Below the pieces are notes generated by a model, which worked only from the letters and a program-made list of their open reading frames with translations, did no database searches and was not told the DNA's origin. A stretch of DNA of 41,303 bases, taken from assembly GCA_026389285.1 (NCBI GenBank), contig JAPLID010000192.1, positions 1 through 41,303 on the forward strand. Reading direction: 5' to 3'. This DNA is from Cyanobacteriota bacterium (lineage in GTDB: Bacteria; Cyanobacteriota; Cyanobacteriia; PCC-6307; Cyanobiaceae). Position 1 is the first letter of the stretch, and every line of letters begins with the position of its first letter. A program made the translations under genes and the position numbers. Shown one piece after another: positions 8,003-17,883 of this stretch.

Positions 8003-9610
8003 TCAGGACGCCGATCGACGACGCACCAGCTGCAGCAGCTGGGCCGCTTCCGGCACCCGGAACAGCGTGGCCAGCAGGCCATAGAGCCCCAGGGCCAGGG
8101 CCCCACTGAGGGCGTTCTGCAGCAGCAGCCCGACCAGACCCGTCGGCCAGATCACACCGTGGGCCAGCAGCCAGCCCAGCAGAGCCCCGACCACGGCCGC
8201 TAGTGCCAGCAGGCCCGTATCGCGGAACCAGACCCGCAGCGGCAGATCCCCCAGCCTGGCCTGCAGGGCCAGCAACAGCCCCAGACAGGTGATCACATTG
8301 ACCAGCACCGTGGCCAGCACCAGACCGGGGGCTCCGAAGTTGAACCCGGGCAGCTGCTGACCCCAGGGCGTCGGAGCCCCCACCAGCAGCCAGTCAAAGG
8401 CCGCATTGAGGCCGATGCCTCCCATGGACCAGCGGAAGGGCGTCACCCCGTCACCGAGGGCGTAGAAGACCCTCACCAGCACATCACGGGCCAGATAGGC
8501 CGGCATGCCCAGCCCGTAAGCCATCAGCAATCCCCCCACCAGGGAGGCAGCCTGCTGATCAAAGGCGCCGCGCTCGTACACCAGCGAAACGATCGGTCCG
8601 GCCAGAGCCACCATCACCGCCCCCAGCGGCAGCATGCTGGCGTTGGACAGCATCAGACCCTGGCGGATCCGTGCGATCAGCTCAGGGCGATCGGCGCGGG
8701 CCGTCAGCCGGGCGTAGACCGGCAGCAGCGGCACCAGCAGGGCATTGGAGAGCAGGCCCAGGGGGGTCTGCACTAGCAGGTTGGCGTAACCCAGGCCGGC
8801 CGCCGCCCCGACGATGCCGGAGGCGAAAAACAGATCGACGAACACGTTGATCTGCAGCATCCCGGACGAGAGCGTGGCCGGGCCCATCACCTGAAGCACC
8901 TCGCGCACCCCGGGATCCTTCCAGTCCCAGACCAGCTGAAACTTGCCCAGACCCTCCTTGGCCAGTGCCGGCAGCTGGATCAACCACTGCAGCACCGCCC
9001 CCACCGTGGTGCTGGCGGCCAGCACCACGCCGCCGATCACGGCCCACTGCGGCAGCACGATCGCCGACCCCAGCTGCCACCAAAGAAGGCCGATGCCGCC
9101 GATCACCGCCACACTCGACAGCAGCGGGCTGACCGAGGGCAGCCAGAAGACATCGGCGGCGTTGAGAGCGCCGAAGCCCAGGCCGATCAGGCCGGCGAAC
9201 AGGGCCATCGGCGCCATCCAGCGCAGCTGCAGCACCGCCAGGTCGTGGCGGGTGCCGCTCAGGCCCGGACCAACCAGGGTGATCAGGGGATCGGCGCCGA
9301 TGATCAGCAGCACCGTCACCACGATCAGCGCCGCCCCGACCAGGGTGTTGATGGTGGCCAGCACATAGGCCCCCTCCTGCCGCGGCCGGCGCGCCAGCAC
9401 GCTGACCATGGCGCTATGGAAGGGGCCGTTGATGCCACCCAGCAGGATCAGCAGAAAACCGGGGAGCACATAGGCGTAGTTGTAGGCGTCGTAGGCGGCG
9501 CCCACCCCGAAGGCGGCGGCGATCACCTGCTGACGCACCAGGCCGGCCACCTTGCTCAGCGCGGTGGCCACCGCCACGATCAGGGCAATCCTCTTGAGCG
9601 ATCTCGCCAT
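8003..9610 (-). CDS. murJ: MurJ (MviN) lipid II flippase
   Basis: A 535-residue MATE-like/MOP-superfamily membrane protein that flips the peptidoglycan precursor lipid II. The N-terminus MARSLKRIALIVAVATALSK and VAGLVRQQVIAAAFGVGAAY is characteristic, as are NVFVDLFFASGIVGAAAGLG, PLGLLSNALLVPLLPVYARL and LARDVLVRVFYALGDGVTPF. About fourteen hydrophobic segments can be counted. The start is ATG at 9610; the frame stays open to 9772 but the extension has no family similarity. It is divergent from sfsA across a 127-base spacer and convergent with the small gene ending at 7939. Confidence 0.95.
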   Translation of the reverse strand: MARSLKRIALIVAVATALSKVAGLVRQQVIAAAFGVGAAYDAYNYAYVLPGFLLILLGGINGPFHSAMVSVLARRPRQEGAYVLATINTLVGAALIVVTVLLIIGADPLITLVGPGLSGTRHDLAVLQLRWMAPMALFAGLIGLGFGALNAADVFWLPSVSPLLSSVAVIGGIGLLWWQLGSAIVLPQWAVIGGVVLAASTTVGAVLQWLIQLPALAKEGLGKFQLVWDWKDPGVREVLQVMGPATLSSGMLQINVFVDLFFASGIVGAAAGLGYANLLVQTPLGLLSNALLVPLLPVYARLTARADRPELIARIRQGLMLSNASMLPLGAVMVALAGPIVSLVYERGAFDQQAASLVGGLLMAYGLGMPAYLARDVLVRVFYALGDGVTPFRWSMGGIGLNAAFDWLLVGAPTPWGQQLPGFNFGAPGLVLATVLVNVITCLGLLLALQARLGDLPLRVWFRDTGLLALAAVVGALLGWLLAHGVIWPTGLVGLLLQNALSGALALGLYGLLATLFRVPEAAQLLQLVRRRSAS

Positions 9611-9737
9611 CGGGGCCTGGGCTCGAAGCTCGCAAGCAGACAGGGCAGTATGGCGGTCGTTCCGGCGTGCGCCAGACCCGATGCCCGAGGCCGCCCGACC
9701 CTCCAGTCCGCCGGCTGCGGCGGTTTTGAGCAGCGCG

Positions 9738-10502
9738 ATGGTCGCGGCCGCACCGATCGCCGTGCTGCCCACGGGCCCGCTGGTGGCGGGTGTGCTGCTG
9801 AAGCGCTACAAGCGCTTCCTGGCGGATGTGGCCCTCGACAGTGGCGAGGAGGTGACCGCCCATTGCGCCAACACCTGGCCGATGACCGGCGTGCTCCATC
9901 GCGGCGGGCGGGTACGCCTGCGCCATGCCCCCTCCCCCAGCCGCAAACTGGCCTGGACCTGGGAGCAGGCCGAAGTGGCGGGCGCTGAGGGCACACCGAT
10001 CTGGGTGGGCATCAACACCGCCCTGCCGAACCGTCTGGTGCGGGCCACGATCGAGGCCGGCTGCCTCGAACCCTGGCTGGGCCCGATCGGTTCGATCCGG
10101 GCTGAAGTGCCCTACGGCGCCGGCCGCCGCAGTCGCATCGACCTGCTGCTGAGCCCCGCCGAAGGGGCTGCCGATCCACGGCCGATCTGGCTGGAGGTCA
10201 AGAACACCACCTGGAGCGACGGCCGCCTGGCCCTGTTCCCGGACACGGTCACCGAACGGGGACAGAAACATCTGCAGGAATTGATGGATCTGGTGCCGCA
10301 GGCGCGGGCCGTGCTGGTGCCCTGCCTGAGCCGCAGCGATGTGGACCGGTTCGCGCCGGGAGATGCGGCCGATCCCCGCTATGGCGAGCTGTTCCGCCAG
10401 GCCCTGGCTGCCGGGGTGGAGGTGCTGCCCTGCCGCTACGGCTTCGGCGGCGAGACGATCGACTGGCTCGGGCTGGCGTCCGTGCAGGAGCGGCAGGACT
10501 GA
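9738..10502 (+). CDS. sfsA: SfsA, DNA/RNA nuclease or sugar fermentation stimulation protein
   Basis: A 254-residue SfsA. The N-terminal OB-like part has [31 protein letters not shown] and [17 protein letters not shown]. The C-terminal PD-(D/E)XK-like nuclease core has the Asp in RRSRIDLLL and the Glu/Lys in [20 protein letters not shown], followed by [13 protein letters not shown]. The E. coli protein was first described as a regulator of sugar use and later reported as a nuclease; the biological role is unsettled. ATG 9738 fits the family start. An open frame from 9552 overlapping the murJ start region is rejected. Confidence 0.92.
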   Translation: MVAAAPIAVLPTGPLVAGVLLKRYKRFLADVALDSGEEVTAHCANTWPMTGVLHRGGRVRLRHAPSPSRKLAWTWEQAEVAGAEGTPIWVGINTALPNRLVRATIEAGCLEPWLGPIGSIRAEVPYGAGRRSRIDLLLSPAEGAADPRPIWLEVKNTTWSDGRLALFPDTVTERGQKHLQELMDLVPQARAVLVPCLSRSDVDRFAPGDAADPRYGELFRQALAAGVEVLPCRYGFGGETIDWLGLASVQERQD

Positions 10503-10627
10503 GCTACGCAGCCAGATACCGGCCCGCGAAGCCCGATCGCCGTGCTGAACCCCTGAGCGGGCCTGGCCAGCCGGCCGCGGAACGGGAGGGCCCCATAGAG
10601 TTCCGGTGTGCCCGATCAGCAGCAGCC

Positions 10628-11848
10628 TTGGATACCCGATCTTTCAAGCGTTCCCTGCACCATTCGGAGCGCTATAACCGCCGCGGTTTCGGCCTGGGCG
10701 AGGAGGTGGCCGGCAGCCTCAAGACCGCCTACCAGAGCGATCTGGTCGCCGCGCTGCGCACCAACGGCCACGAGCTGCGCGAAGGCCGGCTGACGGTGCG
10801 CCTGGCGGAGGCCTTCGGCTTCTGCTGGGGCGTGGAGCGGGCCGTGGCCATGGCCTACGAAACCCGCCGCCACTATCCGAGTGAGCGGATCTGGATCACC
10901 AACGAGATCATCCATAACCCCTCGGTCAACGACCATCTGCGCGAGATGAACGTGCAGTTCATCGACGTCAAGGACGGCTGCAAGGATTTCTCCGATGTCG
11001 GCACCGGCGATGTGGTGATCCTGCCGGCCTTCGGCGCCACCGTTCAGGAAATGCAGCTGCTCAATGAGCGGGGCTGCCACATCGTTGACACCACCTGCCC
11101 CTGGGTATCCAAGGTGTGGAACACGGTGGAGAAGCACAAGAAGCACGCCTTCACCTCGATCATTCACGGCAAGGTGAAACACGAGGAAACCCTGGCCACC
11201 AGCTCCTTCGCCGGCATTTACCTAGTGGTGCTCGATCTGGCCGAAGCCCAGATGGTGAGCGACTACATCCTCGCCGGCAACGACGACAGCGAACGCAGCG
11301 ACGCGCAACGGCAGGCCTTCATGACCCGCTTCCAGCACGCCTGCTCACCAGGCTTTGACCCGGACCAGGACCTAATCCGCGTCGGTGTGGCCAACCAGAC
11401 CACCATGCTCAAGAGCGAAACCGAGGACATCGGCCGCCTGTTCGAGAGCACGATGCTGCAGCGCTACGGCCCGGCCCGCCTCAATGACCACTTCCTGGCC
11501 TTCAACACGATCTGCGACGCCACCCAGGAGCGTCAGGACGCGATGTTCTCCCTGGTGGATGAACCCCTGGACCTGATGGTCGTGATCGGCGGCTACAACT
11601 CCTCCAACACCACCCACCTGCAGGAGATCGCCATTTCCCGCGGTATCCACTCGTTCCACATCGACACACCCGAGAGGATCGGACCCGGCAACCAGATCGA
11701 ACACAAGCCCCTAGGCGGCGAACTGGAACTCCTGGAGCCCTTCCTGCCCGAAGGCCAGATCCGGGTGGGCATCACCTCGGGCGCCTCCACCCCCGATCGG
11801 GTGGTGGAGGACGTGATCCGGCGGCTGGTGGAGCTGAGCGAAAGCTGA
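10628..11848 (+). CDS. ispH: 4-hydroxy-3-methylbut-2-enyl diphosphate reductase IspH (LytB)
   Basis: The last enzyme of the MEP isoprenoid pathway: reduces HMBPP to IPP and DMAPP at a 4Fe-4S cluster, feeding carotenoid, chlorophyll-phytyl and quinone synthesis. 406 residues, the long cyanobacterial/plastid form. The three cluster cysteines are C66 ([13 protein letters not shown]), C157 ([13 protein letters not shown]) and C296 ([12 protein letters not shown]). Other conserved pieces are [23 protein letters not shown] and [11 protein letters not shown]. The start is TTG at 10628, chosen because [20 protein letters not shown] matches cyanobacterial IspH N-termini; no strong ribosome binding site precedes it. 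Confidence 0.96.
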   Translation: MDTRSFKRSLHHSERYNRRGFGLGEEVAGSLKTAYQSDLVAALRTNGHELREGRLTVRLAEAFGFCWGVERAVAMAYETRRHYPSERIWITNEIIHNPSVNDHLREMNVQFIDVKDGCKDFSDVGTGDVVILPAFGATVQEMQLLNERGCHIVDTTCPWVSKVWNTVEKHKKHAFTSIIHGKVKHEETLATSSFAGIYLVVLDLAEAQMVSDYILAGNDDSERSDAQRQAFMTRFQHACSPGFDPDQDLIRVGVANQTTMLKSETEDIGRLFESTMLQRYGPARLNDHFLAFNTICDATQERQDAMFSLVDEPLDLMVVIGGYNSSNTTHLQEIAISRGIHSFHIDTPERIGPGNQIEHKPLGGELELLEPFLPEGQIRVGITSGASTPDRVVEDVIRRLVELSES

Positions 11849-11985
11849 ACGATCGTCCCGCCGCTGTCACGACGGCGACGGAGCGCTGGGGCCGGGGCTT
11901 TACATTCCCCTCACAACTCTTCTCAGCACCCTCGACGGTACCGATCCTGATTCCCGCCGCAACCATCCGATCCTCCGGCAACAGC

Positions 11986-12633
11986 GTGACGGCAGAACCC
12001 CTTCTGGAAACCATCCATCTGCGCGCCAGCGACGATCCACGGGTCCATCGCTACGCCAGTGCCTTCGCCGATCTCATGGAGATGCGGGCTCCGGCGAAGG
12101 TGGTGGCGGCCTACCTCGATCGGCACGACGGCTGGTTCCGCCGTTGCGCCGCCCCGATGACAGTGGCGCCCCTAGGGGTCAACGGTTACGTGCTCACCCT
12201 CGGCCGCTTCGGCAACTTCGGCTTTGAGGTGGAGCCGACGATCGGCCTGGAGCTGCTGCCCCAGGACGAAGGGGTTTACCGGATCATCACCGAAATGTTG
12301 CCAGACGCCGATCCGACCCTGAAGGCGCTGTACGACGTCGATTTCAACGCCTCGCTGCGGCTCGACGAGTGCACCGGTCCGGAGGTCTCCCATGAGGAGG
12401 TGGACCGGATGATGCTGCACACACTGGTGCGCTGGCAGCTGGAGCTCTCGGTCTGGATCCGGCTACCGGGCATGCTCAACATCCTGCCGGACAACATCGT
12501 TCAAAGCAGCGGCGACCATCTGCTGCGCCAGATCGTGCGCCAGATCTCTCGAAGGCTCACCTGGAAGGTGCAGGAAGACTTCCATACCAGCCACGGCATC
12601 CCCTGCCCGCCGCGGCGCCGGGCCCAGTTCTGA
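11986..12633 (+). CDS. DUF1997 family protein
   Basis: A 215-residue protein of the cyanobacteria/plastid DUF1997 family, function unknown. Conserved stretches are MEMRAPAKVVAAYLDRHDGW near residue 31, NGYVLTLGRFGNFGFEVEP near 63, VDFNASLRLDECTG and RLPGMLNILPDNIVQSSGD, and a C-terminal LLRQIVRQISRRLTWKVQED. The shape suggests a START/SRPBCC-like lipid or hydrophobic ligand fold, which is only an inference. The start is GTG at 11986. It lies 137 bases downstream of ispH on the same strand and converges with DUF4079. Confidence 0.85.
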   Translation: MTAEPLLETIHLRASDDPRVHRYASAFADLMEMRAPAKVVAAYLDRHDGWFRRCAAPMTVAPLGVNGYVLTLGRFGNFGFEVEPTIGLELLPQDEGVYRIITEMLPDADPTLKALYDVDFNASLRLDECTGPEVSHEEVDRMMLHTLVRWQLELSVWIRLPGMLNILPDNIVQSSGDHLLRQIVRQISRRLTWKVQEDFHTSHGIPCPPRRRAQF

Positions 12634-12673
12634 GCGTCTGGGAACGGGTAGGGAGATCGGGCTTGGGCAACCA

Positions 12674-12691
12674 GGGGGCGCGGATGCCCCC
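12674..12691. terminator. GC hairpin between convergent genes
   Basis: GGGGGC (12674-12679) pairs with GCCCCC (12686-12691) around GCGGAT. It sits in the 61-base gap between the convergent DUF1997 and DUF4079 genes and could end both transcripts. It has no long T-run on either side, so confidence is moderate. Confidence 0.5.
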
Positions 12692-12694
12692 CCC

Positions 12695-13168
12695 TCAGGC
12701 CGGGGGCGTGAGCAGCTTCTGCACGATCTGCATGCCGGTGAGGGCCTGCCAGAGGAACAGGGTGACGACGCTCATGTTCAGACCCACATGGATCTTGCGG
12801 GCGATCAGGTTGCCGGCCTGCATGGCGGGGGAGAAGGCCGCAGCGGCCGCCAGCAGGCTGGTCATGGCGATGCCCACCAGCAGGTGCGGCCCGACGAACA
12901 GCTTGCCGTTGTTGAGGTAAGTGACCGCCATGCCACCGAAGGTGCCGAACACCATCAAGGCCAGCACCAAGCTGGCGATCTGGAAATGGCGCTTACCGAA
13001 CTGCCCCTTGATCAGCTCCTTGCGCTGCTCAGGCGTCCCTGCTCGCGTCTTCTTGGCCTTGATGCCGAGCACCATCGAATAAAGCGACAGGCCCAGCACC
13101 GCCCACATCAGCAGCGGATGCAGAAAGTTGAGGTTGAAGGCGAGCGCTTCGGGGATCTCAAAAGGCAT
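12695..13168 (-). CDS. DUF4079 domain membrane protein
   Basis: A 157-residue membrane protein matching the cyanobacterial/plastid DUF4079 family. Four hydrophobic segments are visible: FLHPLLMWAVLGLSLYSMVLG (about 15-35), FQIASLVLALMVFGTFGGMA (about 62-81), LLVGIAMTSLLAAAAAFSPA (about 95-115) and LNMSVVTLFLWQALTGMQIV near the end. Histidines in HPLLMW and KIHVGLN could in principle bind haem or metal, but no function is established to my knowledge. ATG 13168 is chosen because the conserved start follows; an open frame to 13261 is not family-like. It lies 171 bases downstream of purH on the same strand. Confidence 0.82.
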   Translation of the reverse strand: MPFEIPEALAFNLNFLHPLLMWAVLGLSLYSMVLGIKAKKTRAGTPEQRKELIKGQFGKRHFQIASLVLALMVFGTFGGMAVTYLNNGKLFVGPHLLVGIAMTSLLAAAAAFSPAMQAGNLIARKIHVGLNMSVVTLFLWQALTGMQIVQKLLTPPA

Positions 13169-13339
13169 GGAACAGAGCCGTACGGAAGTGGAAGTGAAAC
13201 TACAACTGGCTGGGCCAGGGCCGGCTGGCAGCGGCTGGCAAGCCAGGCCTGACAGCAACAAGCTGACAGAAGGCCTGGGCCTCCGCCCGCCAGCGCCTGC
13301 GACCGAAAGGCCGGGCAGCGCCGGCCCGTCAGGACACGC

Positions 13340-14926
13340 TCAATGCAGAAAATGGCGCCGGCCGCTGATCACCATGGCCAATCCCAGCTCATCGCAGGCG
13401 CTGATCGAATCGGCGTCGCGCATGCTGCCGCCGGGATGAATCACCGCCGTGATGCCATGACCGGCCGCCAGCCGCACGGTGTCGTCAAAGGGGAAGAAGC
13501 CATCGCTAGCCAGCACGGCGCCGCGGGCCCGCTCGCCGGCGGCGGCCAGGGCCAGCTGGGCTGAACCCACCCGGTTGGTCTGGCCGGCACCGATGCCGAG
13601 GGTCTGGCCGGCTGCCGCCACGGCGATGGCATTGGAGCGCACATGACGCACCACCTGCCAAGCAAAGCGCAGATCGGCCAGCTCCTGCTTGCTGGGCTGG
13701 CGGCTGCTGACCACCTGCCAGCTGCCTGGATCGATCGGCTGGTCGTCGAGCTCCTGCACCAGTACGCCGCCGAGCACGCTGCGCAGCTGGCACCGCTCGG
13801 CCCGACCGATGGCCACTGCGGGCAGCTCCAGCAGGCGCAGGTTGCTTTTGGCCGCCAGGCGCTGACGGGCCTCAGCACTGAAGGCCGGCGCCACCACGCA
13901 CTCCAGGAACAGGCTGGCCAGATGCTCGGCCGCCGCCCCGTCCACCTCGCCATTGAGGGCGACGATGCCACCGAAGGCCGAGACCCGGTCGGCATCGAGG
14001 GCCCGCAGCAGGGCCTGATCCGGGGTAGCCCCGGTGGCGACTCCACAGGGATTGGTGTGCTTGATCACCACCGCAGCCGGCTGGGACTGGCCGGCCCCCT
14101 CGGGCGCCGGGCCGTAGCCGAACTCGCGCACGGTGGCGAGGGCCGCTTCAAGATCAAGGAGGTTGTTGTAGCTCAGCTCCTTGCCCTGCAGCTGTACGGC
14201 CCCACCCCAGCCCGCCTCCGGCTCGCCATACCAAGTGGCGCTCTGGTGGGGATTTTCGCCGTAGCGCAGGCTCTGACGGGCTGGCAGCTCCAGGCTCAGG
14301 GGCGCTGCCGCCTCCGCTATCGCCCCTGCCTCGGCGCCGACGGTTTCGATGCGGCCCGCCAGCCAGGTGGCGATCGCGGCGTCATAGCTTGCGGTATGGC
14401 GGAAGGCGGCCAGGGCCAGCTGGCGGCGCAGGGCCCCGTTTACCTGCCCGGCATCGAGGGCCCCCAGGAAGTCGGCGTACTGACCGGGATCGGTGAGCAC
14501 CGCCACATCCTCATGGTTCTTGGCAGCGGCCCGCACCATCGCCGGCCCGCCGATGTCGATCATCTCCACGGCGGTCTCCCAGCTCACCGCCGGGTCAGCG
14601 ACGGCCTGGCGGAAGGGATAGAGGTTGACCACCACCACATCGATGGCATCGATCCCCTGGGCCGCCAGATCAGCCTGGTGGGCCGGATCGGAGCGCCGGG
14701 CCAGGATGCCGCCGTGGATGCGGGGATGGAGGGTCTTGACCCGGCCGCCCAGGATCTCCGGAGCTCCGGTGTGATCCGCCACCTTGGTGACGCGCAGGCC
14801 GGCGGCCGCCAGGGCCGCGGCGGTGCCGCCGCTGGAGAGCAGCCGGTAGCCGTGGCGCAGCAGGCCCTCGGCCAGAGGCAGCAGATCGTGCTTGTCGGAA
14901 ACGCTCAGGAGAGCCGTGGGGGCCAT
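13340..14926 (-). CDS. purH: Bifunctional AICAR transformylase / IMP cyclohydrolase PurH
   Basis: Catalyses the last two steps to IMP: formylation of AICAR with 10-formyl-THF, then ring closure. 528 residues, full length. The N-terminal MGS-like cyclohydrolase domain starts [20 protein letters not shown] and has [16 protein letters not shown] and [15 protein letters not shown]. The transformylase domain has [31 protein letters not shown], the catalytic Lys-His in [12 protein letters not shown], and [19 protein letters not shown], ending SGRRHFLH. No deletion is apparent, in contrast to leuC and tgt. It is divergent from the esterase gene at 15019. Confidence 0.97.
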   Translation of the reverse strand: MAPTALLSVSDKHDLLPLAEGLLRHGYRLLSSGGTAAALAAAGLRVTKVADHTGAPEILGGRVKTLHPRIHGGILARRSDPAHQADLAAQGIDAIDVVVVNLYPFRQAVADPAVSWETAVEMIDIGGPAMVRAAAKNHEDVAVLTDPGQYADFLGALDAGQVNGALRRQLALAAFRHTASYDAAIATWLAGRIETVGAEAGAIAEAAAPLSLELPARQSLRYGENPHQSATWYGEPEAGWGGAVQLQGKELSYNNLLDLEAALATVREFGYGPAPEGAGQSQPAAVVIKHTNPCGVATGATPDQALLRALDADRVSAFGGIVALNGEVDGAAAEHLASLFLECVVAPAFSAEARQRLAAKSNLRLLELPAVAIGRAERCQLRSVLGGVLVQELDDQPIDPGSWQVVSSRQPSKQELADLRFAWQVVRHVRSNAIAVAAAGQTLGIGAGQTNRVGSAQLALAAAGERARGAVLASDGFFPFDDTVRLAAGHGITAVIHPGGSMRDADSISACDELGLAMVISGRRHFLH

Positions 14927-15018
14927 GACGGCAACGGAGGCGGTTCAGGGGCCAACCTACGGAAGGGCTGTCCCCAGACCTGGCTCAGCGGCCGGCCCAT
15001 CCCCCCTACCCGTCTGCC

Positions 15019-15717
15019 ATGGCCCAACCTCCCGACGACCGCCTCCCTCCCTCAGCTGCCGCCCGGGAGAGCGCGGTGCCGCCTCCGGACCCCGGGGCCC
15101 TGCAGCTGGGCCCGGAGCGGGCGACGCGGCGGCTGGTGTTGCTGCATGGCTGGGGGGCGGATGCTGATGACCTGCTCGACCTGGCACCCCTGCTGGTAAA
15201 GCCGGAGACGAGCGTGGTGTCGCTGCGGGCTCCGGGCCTGCACCCAGCTGGCGTCGGCCGGCAGTGGTATTCCCTTCTCTGGCGCGAGATGGTGCCCGAG
15301 CCGGCCTGGGAGGAGGTGCCGGCAGCCTGGGAATCGCTGCGCCACAGGATCGAGGCGCTGGCCGCCACGGTGCCGCTGGAGCAGACGGCCCTGCTCGGTT
15401 TCTCCCAGGGCGCGGCCATGGCGCTGGATGTGGCCACCGGTGGCACCGCGCCGCTACCGCTGGCGGCCCTGATCGCCTGCAGCGGCTATCCGCACCGTGA
15501 CTGGCAGCCGCTGCAGGGTGGTTCGCCGGTGCTGCTCACCCATGGCCGCGAGGATCCTGTCGTGGCGATCCACCACTGCGATGCTCTGAACCAGCGACTG
15601 GTGGCCGCGGGGGTGCCCGTGAATCGCCGCGATTTCAACGGCGGCCACGGCATCGATCCAGATCTGTTTCCGCTGATGCGTCACTTCCTTGCTGCAGCCT
15701 GGGCCGACCGGAGCTGA
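15019..15717 (+). CDS. Alpha/beta hydrolase, phospholipase/carboxylesterase-type
   Basis: A 232-residue alpha/beta hydrolase. After a proline-rich N-terminus the fold begins with RRLVLLHGWGADADDLLDLA (oxyanion-hole HGWG). The nucleophile elbow is LLGFSQGAAMALD (Ser), the acid Asp is in THGREDPVVAI, and the His is in FNGGHGIDP. This order and spacing match the phospholipase/carboxylesterase (acyl-protein thioesterase-like) family. The substrate is unknown. ATG 15019 is kept, although the first 30 residues look unstructured and a later start is possible. The gene is divergent from purH. Confidence 0.88.
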   Translation: MAQPPDDRLPPSAAARESAVPPPDPGALQLGPERATRRLVLLHGWGADADDLLDLAPLLVKPETSVVSLRAPGLHPAGVGRQWYSLLWREMVPEPAWEEVPAAWESLRHRIEALAATVPLEQTALLGFSQGAAMALDVATGGTAPLPLAALIACSGYPHRDWQPLQGGSPVLLTHGREDPVVAIHHCDALNQRLVAAGVPVNRRDFNGGHGIDPDLFPLMRHFLAAAWADRS

Positions 15718-15920
15718 GCTGAGGCGGGGACGTCTCCATAGGCAAACGATCGCAACAGCTGTCGTGAGCGCGATGGGGGGCTTCCTGGCGGCCGGCTGGC
15801 AGCCGTTGGTGCGCCGGTCGAAGGGGAACCCTTGGACGTCGAGCGGGTAGACAGCAAGCCACCGACGCCTGAAAGGCTCAGGTGCCGGCGGCGCTGCGGT
15901 CGTCCTCAGACAGTGGCTTT

Positions 15921-16292
15921 TCAGACGAAAGCGTATTCGTACTCTTCCATTTCCTCCCAGTCGTCGGAGGCCATCGATTCCAGCCCTTCGAACAGGACCT
16001 CTTCACCGATGCGATCGACGATCAGGCGCAGGGAGGGGAACAAGAAGTGGTTCTCCTCGGCGTACTGGGCACTGAACAGGCCCTTCTCACCCCAGAAGAA
16101 GCGATCGGTGGTGTGCTCGTTGCGGCGGACGTTGAGGATCGCCGGTGCCATCAGCTCGGACTCGGCGATGTAGCGGCGGGCTGCGGTGACGGGCTTATGG
16201 ACGCCGGTTTCGAGATTGAAGGTGGGTACATGGGCGAGGACCCTTTGGCCGGCCAGACGACGGCGACTGATCCGCTTGCGCTTCTTGGACAT
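15921..16292 (-). CDS. DUF3155 domain protein
   Basis: A 123-residue cyanobacterial protein. The very basic start MSKKRKRISRRRLAGQRVL is followed by HVPTFNLETGVHKPVTAARR, RRNEHTTDRFFWGEKGLF and an acidic tail ASDDWEEMEEYEYAFV. This matches DUF3155, function unknown. The strongly basic head could bind nucleic acid or ribosome, which is only inference. The start is ATG at 16292. An open frame extends to 16526 but the sequence before the ATG is not family-like. It is divergent from the histidine kinase across a 442-base spacer. Confidence 0.85.
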   Translation of the reverse strand: MSKKRKRISRRRLAGQRVLAHVPTFNLETGVHKPVTAARRYIAESELMAPAILNVRRNEHTTDRFFWGEKGLFSAQYAEENHFLFPSLRLIVDRIGEEVLFEGLESMASDDWEEMEEYEYAFV

Positions 16293-16734
16293 TAGATGAC
16301 TCCCTGGAAGGGAGTGGAGAGAGGTGTGGAGGGGAAAAGGTGGGCTAGCGATCGTGCCGCAGAGGAACGAAACCCCGTTGGCGGCGAAAGCCGTGCTGGA
16401 ACGGCGGACCGAAGTCCGAGCGATCCACGCCCATACGTTTTGTCGTCCTGCCGTGGGTAGGCAGAAGATCAACAGCGGCGACATCGGACGCTGCTCACGC
16501 AGCACCGACGCAGAAGAGGGGCGCATTTCCCTCTGCTGTAGCCTTGACCCAGGGTTTATGCAACCTTTGTGCGGCCTTGACCATGCCGACAGCGACCTGC
16601 AAGCCCTGGTGGACCCGCAAAGTATTGGTCGATACCTACAGCATAAAGCTTTTTTTAGGAATTCTCACAAGCATTCGGCGCTTTTTTTTCGGGTTCCAGC
16701 CAGAAGCCCCAACGCCCCGACCAGCCCGCCGCCC
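16293..16734. other. Divergent spacer, AT-rich toward the kinase
   Basis: 442 bases between the divergent DUF3155 and histidine kinase genes. No gene is recognised. From about 16620 the sequence is AT-richer, with T-runs at 16650-16656 and 16682-16689 and a short inverted repeat (GTAT...ATAC near 16623-16636). Promoters for both genes are expected here, but I cannot place them with confidence. A frame runs open into the kinase from 16324, but its product is not family-like. Confidence 0.5.
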
Positions 16735-17883
16735 GTGATACCAGTCTCAGAGCGGTTTTTGAATCTCCTGGGCTTCCAGCTCAGTCAATTCGTCGACTGC
16801 GCCGAAGTGCGTTCCCTGGTGGTGTACGTGACCCACCAGGAGGTTGGGGGGCATCCCACCCTGATGCCAGTGGGGCAGTGGCCCGCTGATGGCCGCGCTC
16901 TGGCGGCGGTGGAGGGCGACAGCCGGCTGAGGGTGCCGGCGGAGGAGCGACGCTGGCTGCCGCTGCGCGACCAGCAGCTGCTGCTCGGAGCCCTGCAGGT
17001 GGAAACCAGCAACGGCAACTGGCCGGAGCCGCTGCGGCAACGCCTGCAGGCCGTGGCCCTCTGCCTCCCGGAAGCCCTCAGCCTCGACCTGGAACAACAG
17101 CGGCTGCAGCGCCGCCTGGAGCGCCAGGACGAACAGTTGCGCCTGCTGGTGCATCAGCTGCGCAACCCGCTGACGGCGCTGCGCACCTTCGGTCATCTGC
17201 TGCGCAAGCGCCTTGCCGAGGACAATGACAACCGCTCCCTGGTGGAAGGGCTGCTGGCGGAGGAGCGCCAGCTCAACCGCTACGTCGATGCGATCAGCGA
17301 TCTGGCCGGCGGCGAGGTTTTGATCGCACCGGTCAGCAGTCCCCAGCCCCTGCTGCTGCCCCCGATGCTCAGCGGGCCGGAGGGCCAGCCCCTGGCGGAG
17401 CCGCTTGAGCCGCTGCTGCAGCGGGCCGCCGCCACCGCAGCCCTGCAGGGACGTCAATGGCAACGGCCGCAGACCCTGCCGGACTGGCGCGGCGACAGCG
17501 GCGCCGTGGCCGAGATCCTGGCGAACCTGCTCGAGAATGCCTTCCGCTACAGCGTCGCTGGCTGCGCCGTCGGCCTGCATGTGGGCCGGCAGCAGGGCGG
17601 CGGGCCTGTGCTCACGGTCTGGGACGGCGGCATGGCAATTCCGGCCGAGGAGCGGGAGCTGATCTTTGAGAGGGGCCGCCGCGGCAGCCGCGGCCTGCCA
17701 CTGCCCGGCACCGGTCTGGGCCTGGCGCTGGCCCGGGACCTGGCCCGGGGCCTGGGCGGTGAGCTAGTGCTGATGATCCCGCCCAATCTCAGCGATCCGA
17801 GCCTGCCCGAGCAGGGCAATGCCTTCAGGATCAGCCTGCCACCGGGGCTGCAGAGCGCAGCAGCACCAGCAGCAGCGCACTGA
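16735..17883 (+). CDS. Sensor histidine kinase (orphan, no membrane segment)
   Basis: A 382-residue histidine kinase. The N-terminal 110 residues (SERFLNLLGFQLSQFVDCAE, then SLVVYVTHQ) look GAF-like and lack a membrane segment, so the protein is probably cytosolic. A short coiled coil (EQQRLQRRLERQDEQLRLLV) leads into the HisKA H-box LLVHQLRNPLTALRTFGHLL with phospho-acceptor H140. The ATPase domain has the N-box ILANLLENAFRYS, the G1 box VWDGGMAIP and the G2 box PGTGLGLALARDLARGLGGE. No receiver domain or adjacent response regulator is present. Start is GTG at 16735, chosen because picocyanobacterial relatives begin with the ISERF/VSERF motif. The 3' end overlaps the convergent cobS gene by 53 bases. 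Confidence 0.88.
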   Translation: MIPVSERFLNLLGFQLSQFVDCAEVRSLVVYVTHQEVGGHPTLMPVGQWPADGRALAAVEGDSRLRVPAEERRWLPLRDQQLLLGALQVETSNGNWPEPLRQRLQAVALCLPEALSLDLEQQRLQRRLERQDEQLRLLVHQLRNPLTALRTFGHLLRKRLAEDNDNRSLVEGLLAEERQLNRYVDAISDLAGGEVLIAPVSSPQPLLLPPMLSGPEGQPLAEPLEPLLQRAAATAALQGRQWQRPQTLPDWRGDSGAVAEILANLLENAFRYSVAGCAVGLHVGRQQGGGPVLTVWDGGMAIPAEERELIFERGRRGSRGLPLPGTGLGLALARDLARGLGGELVLMIPPNLSDPSLPEQGNAFRISLPPGLQSAAAPAAAH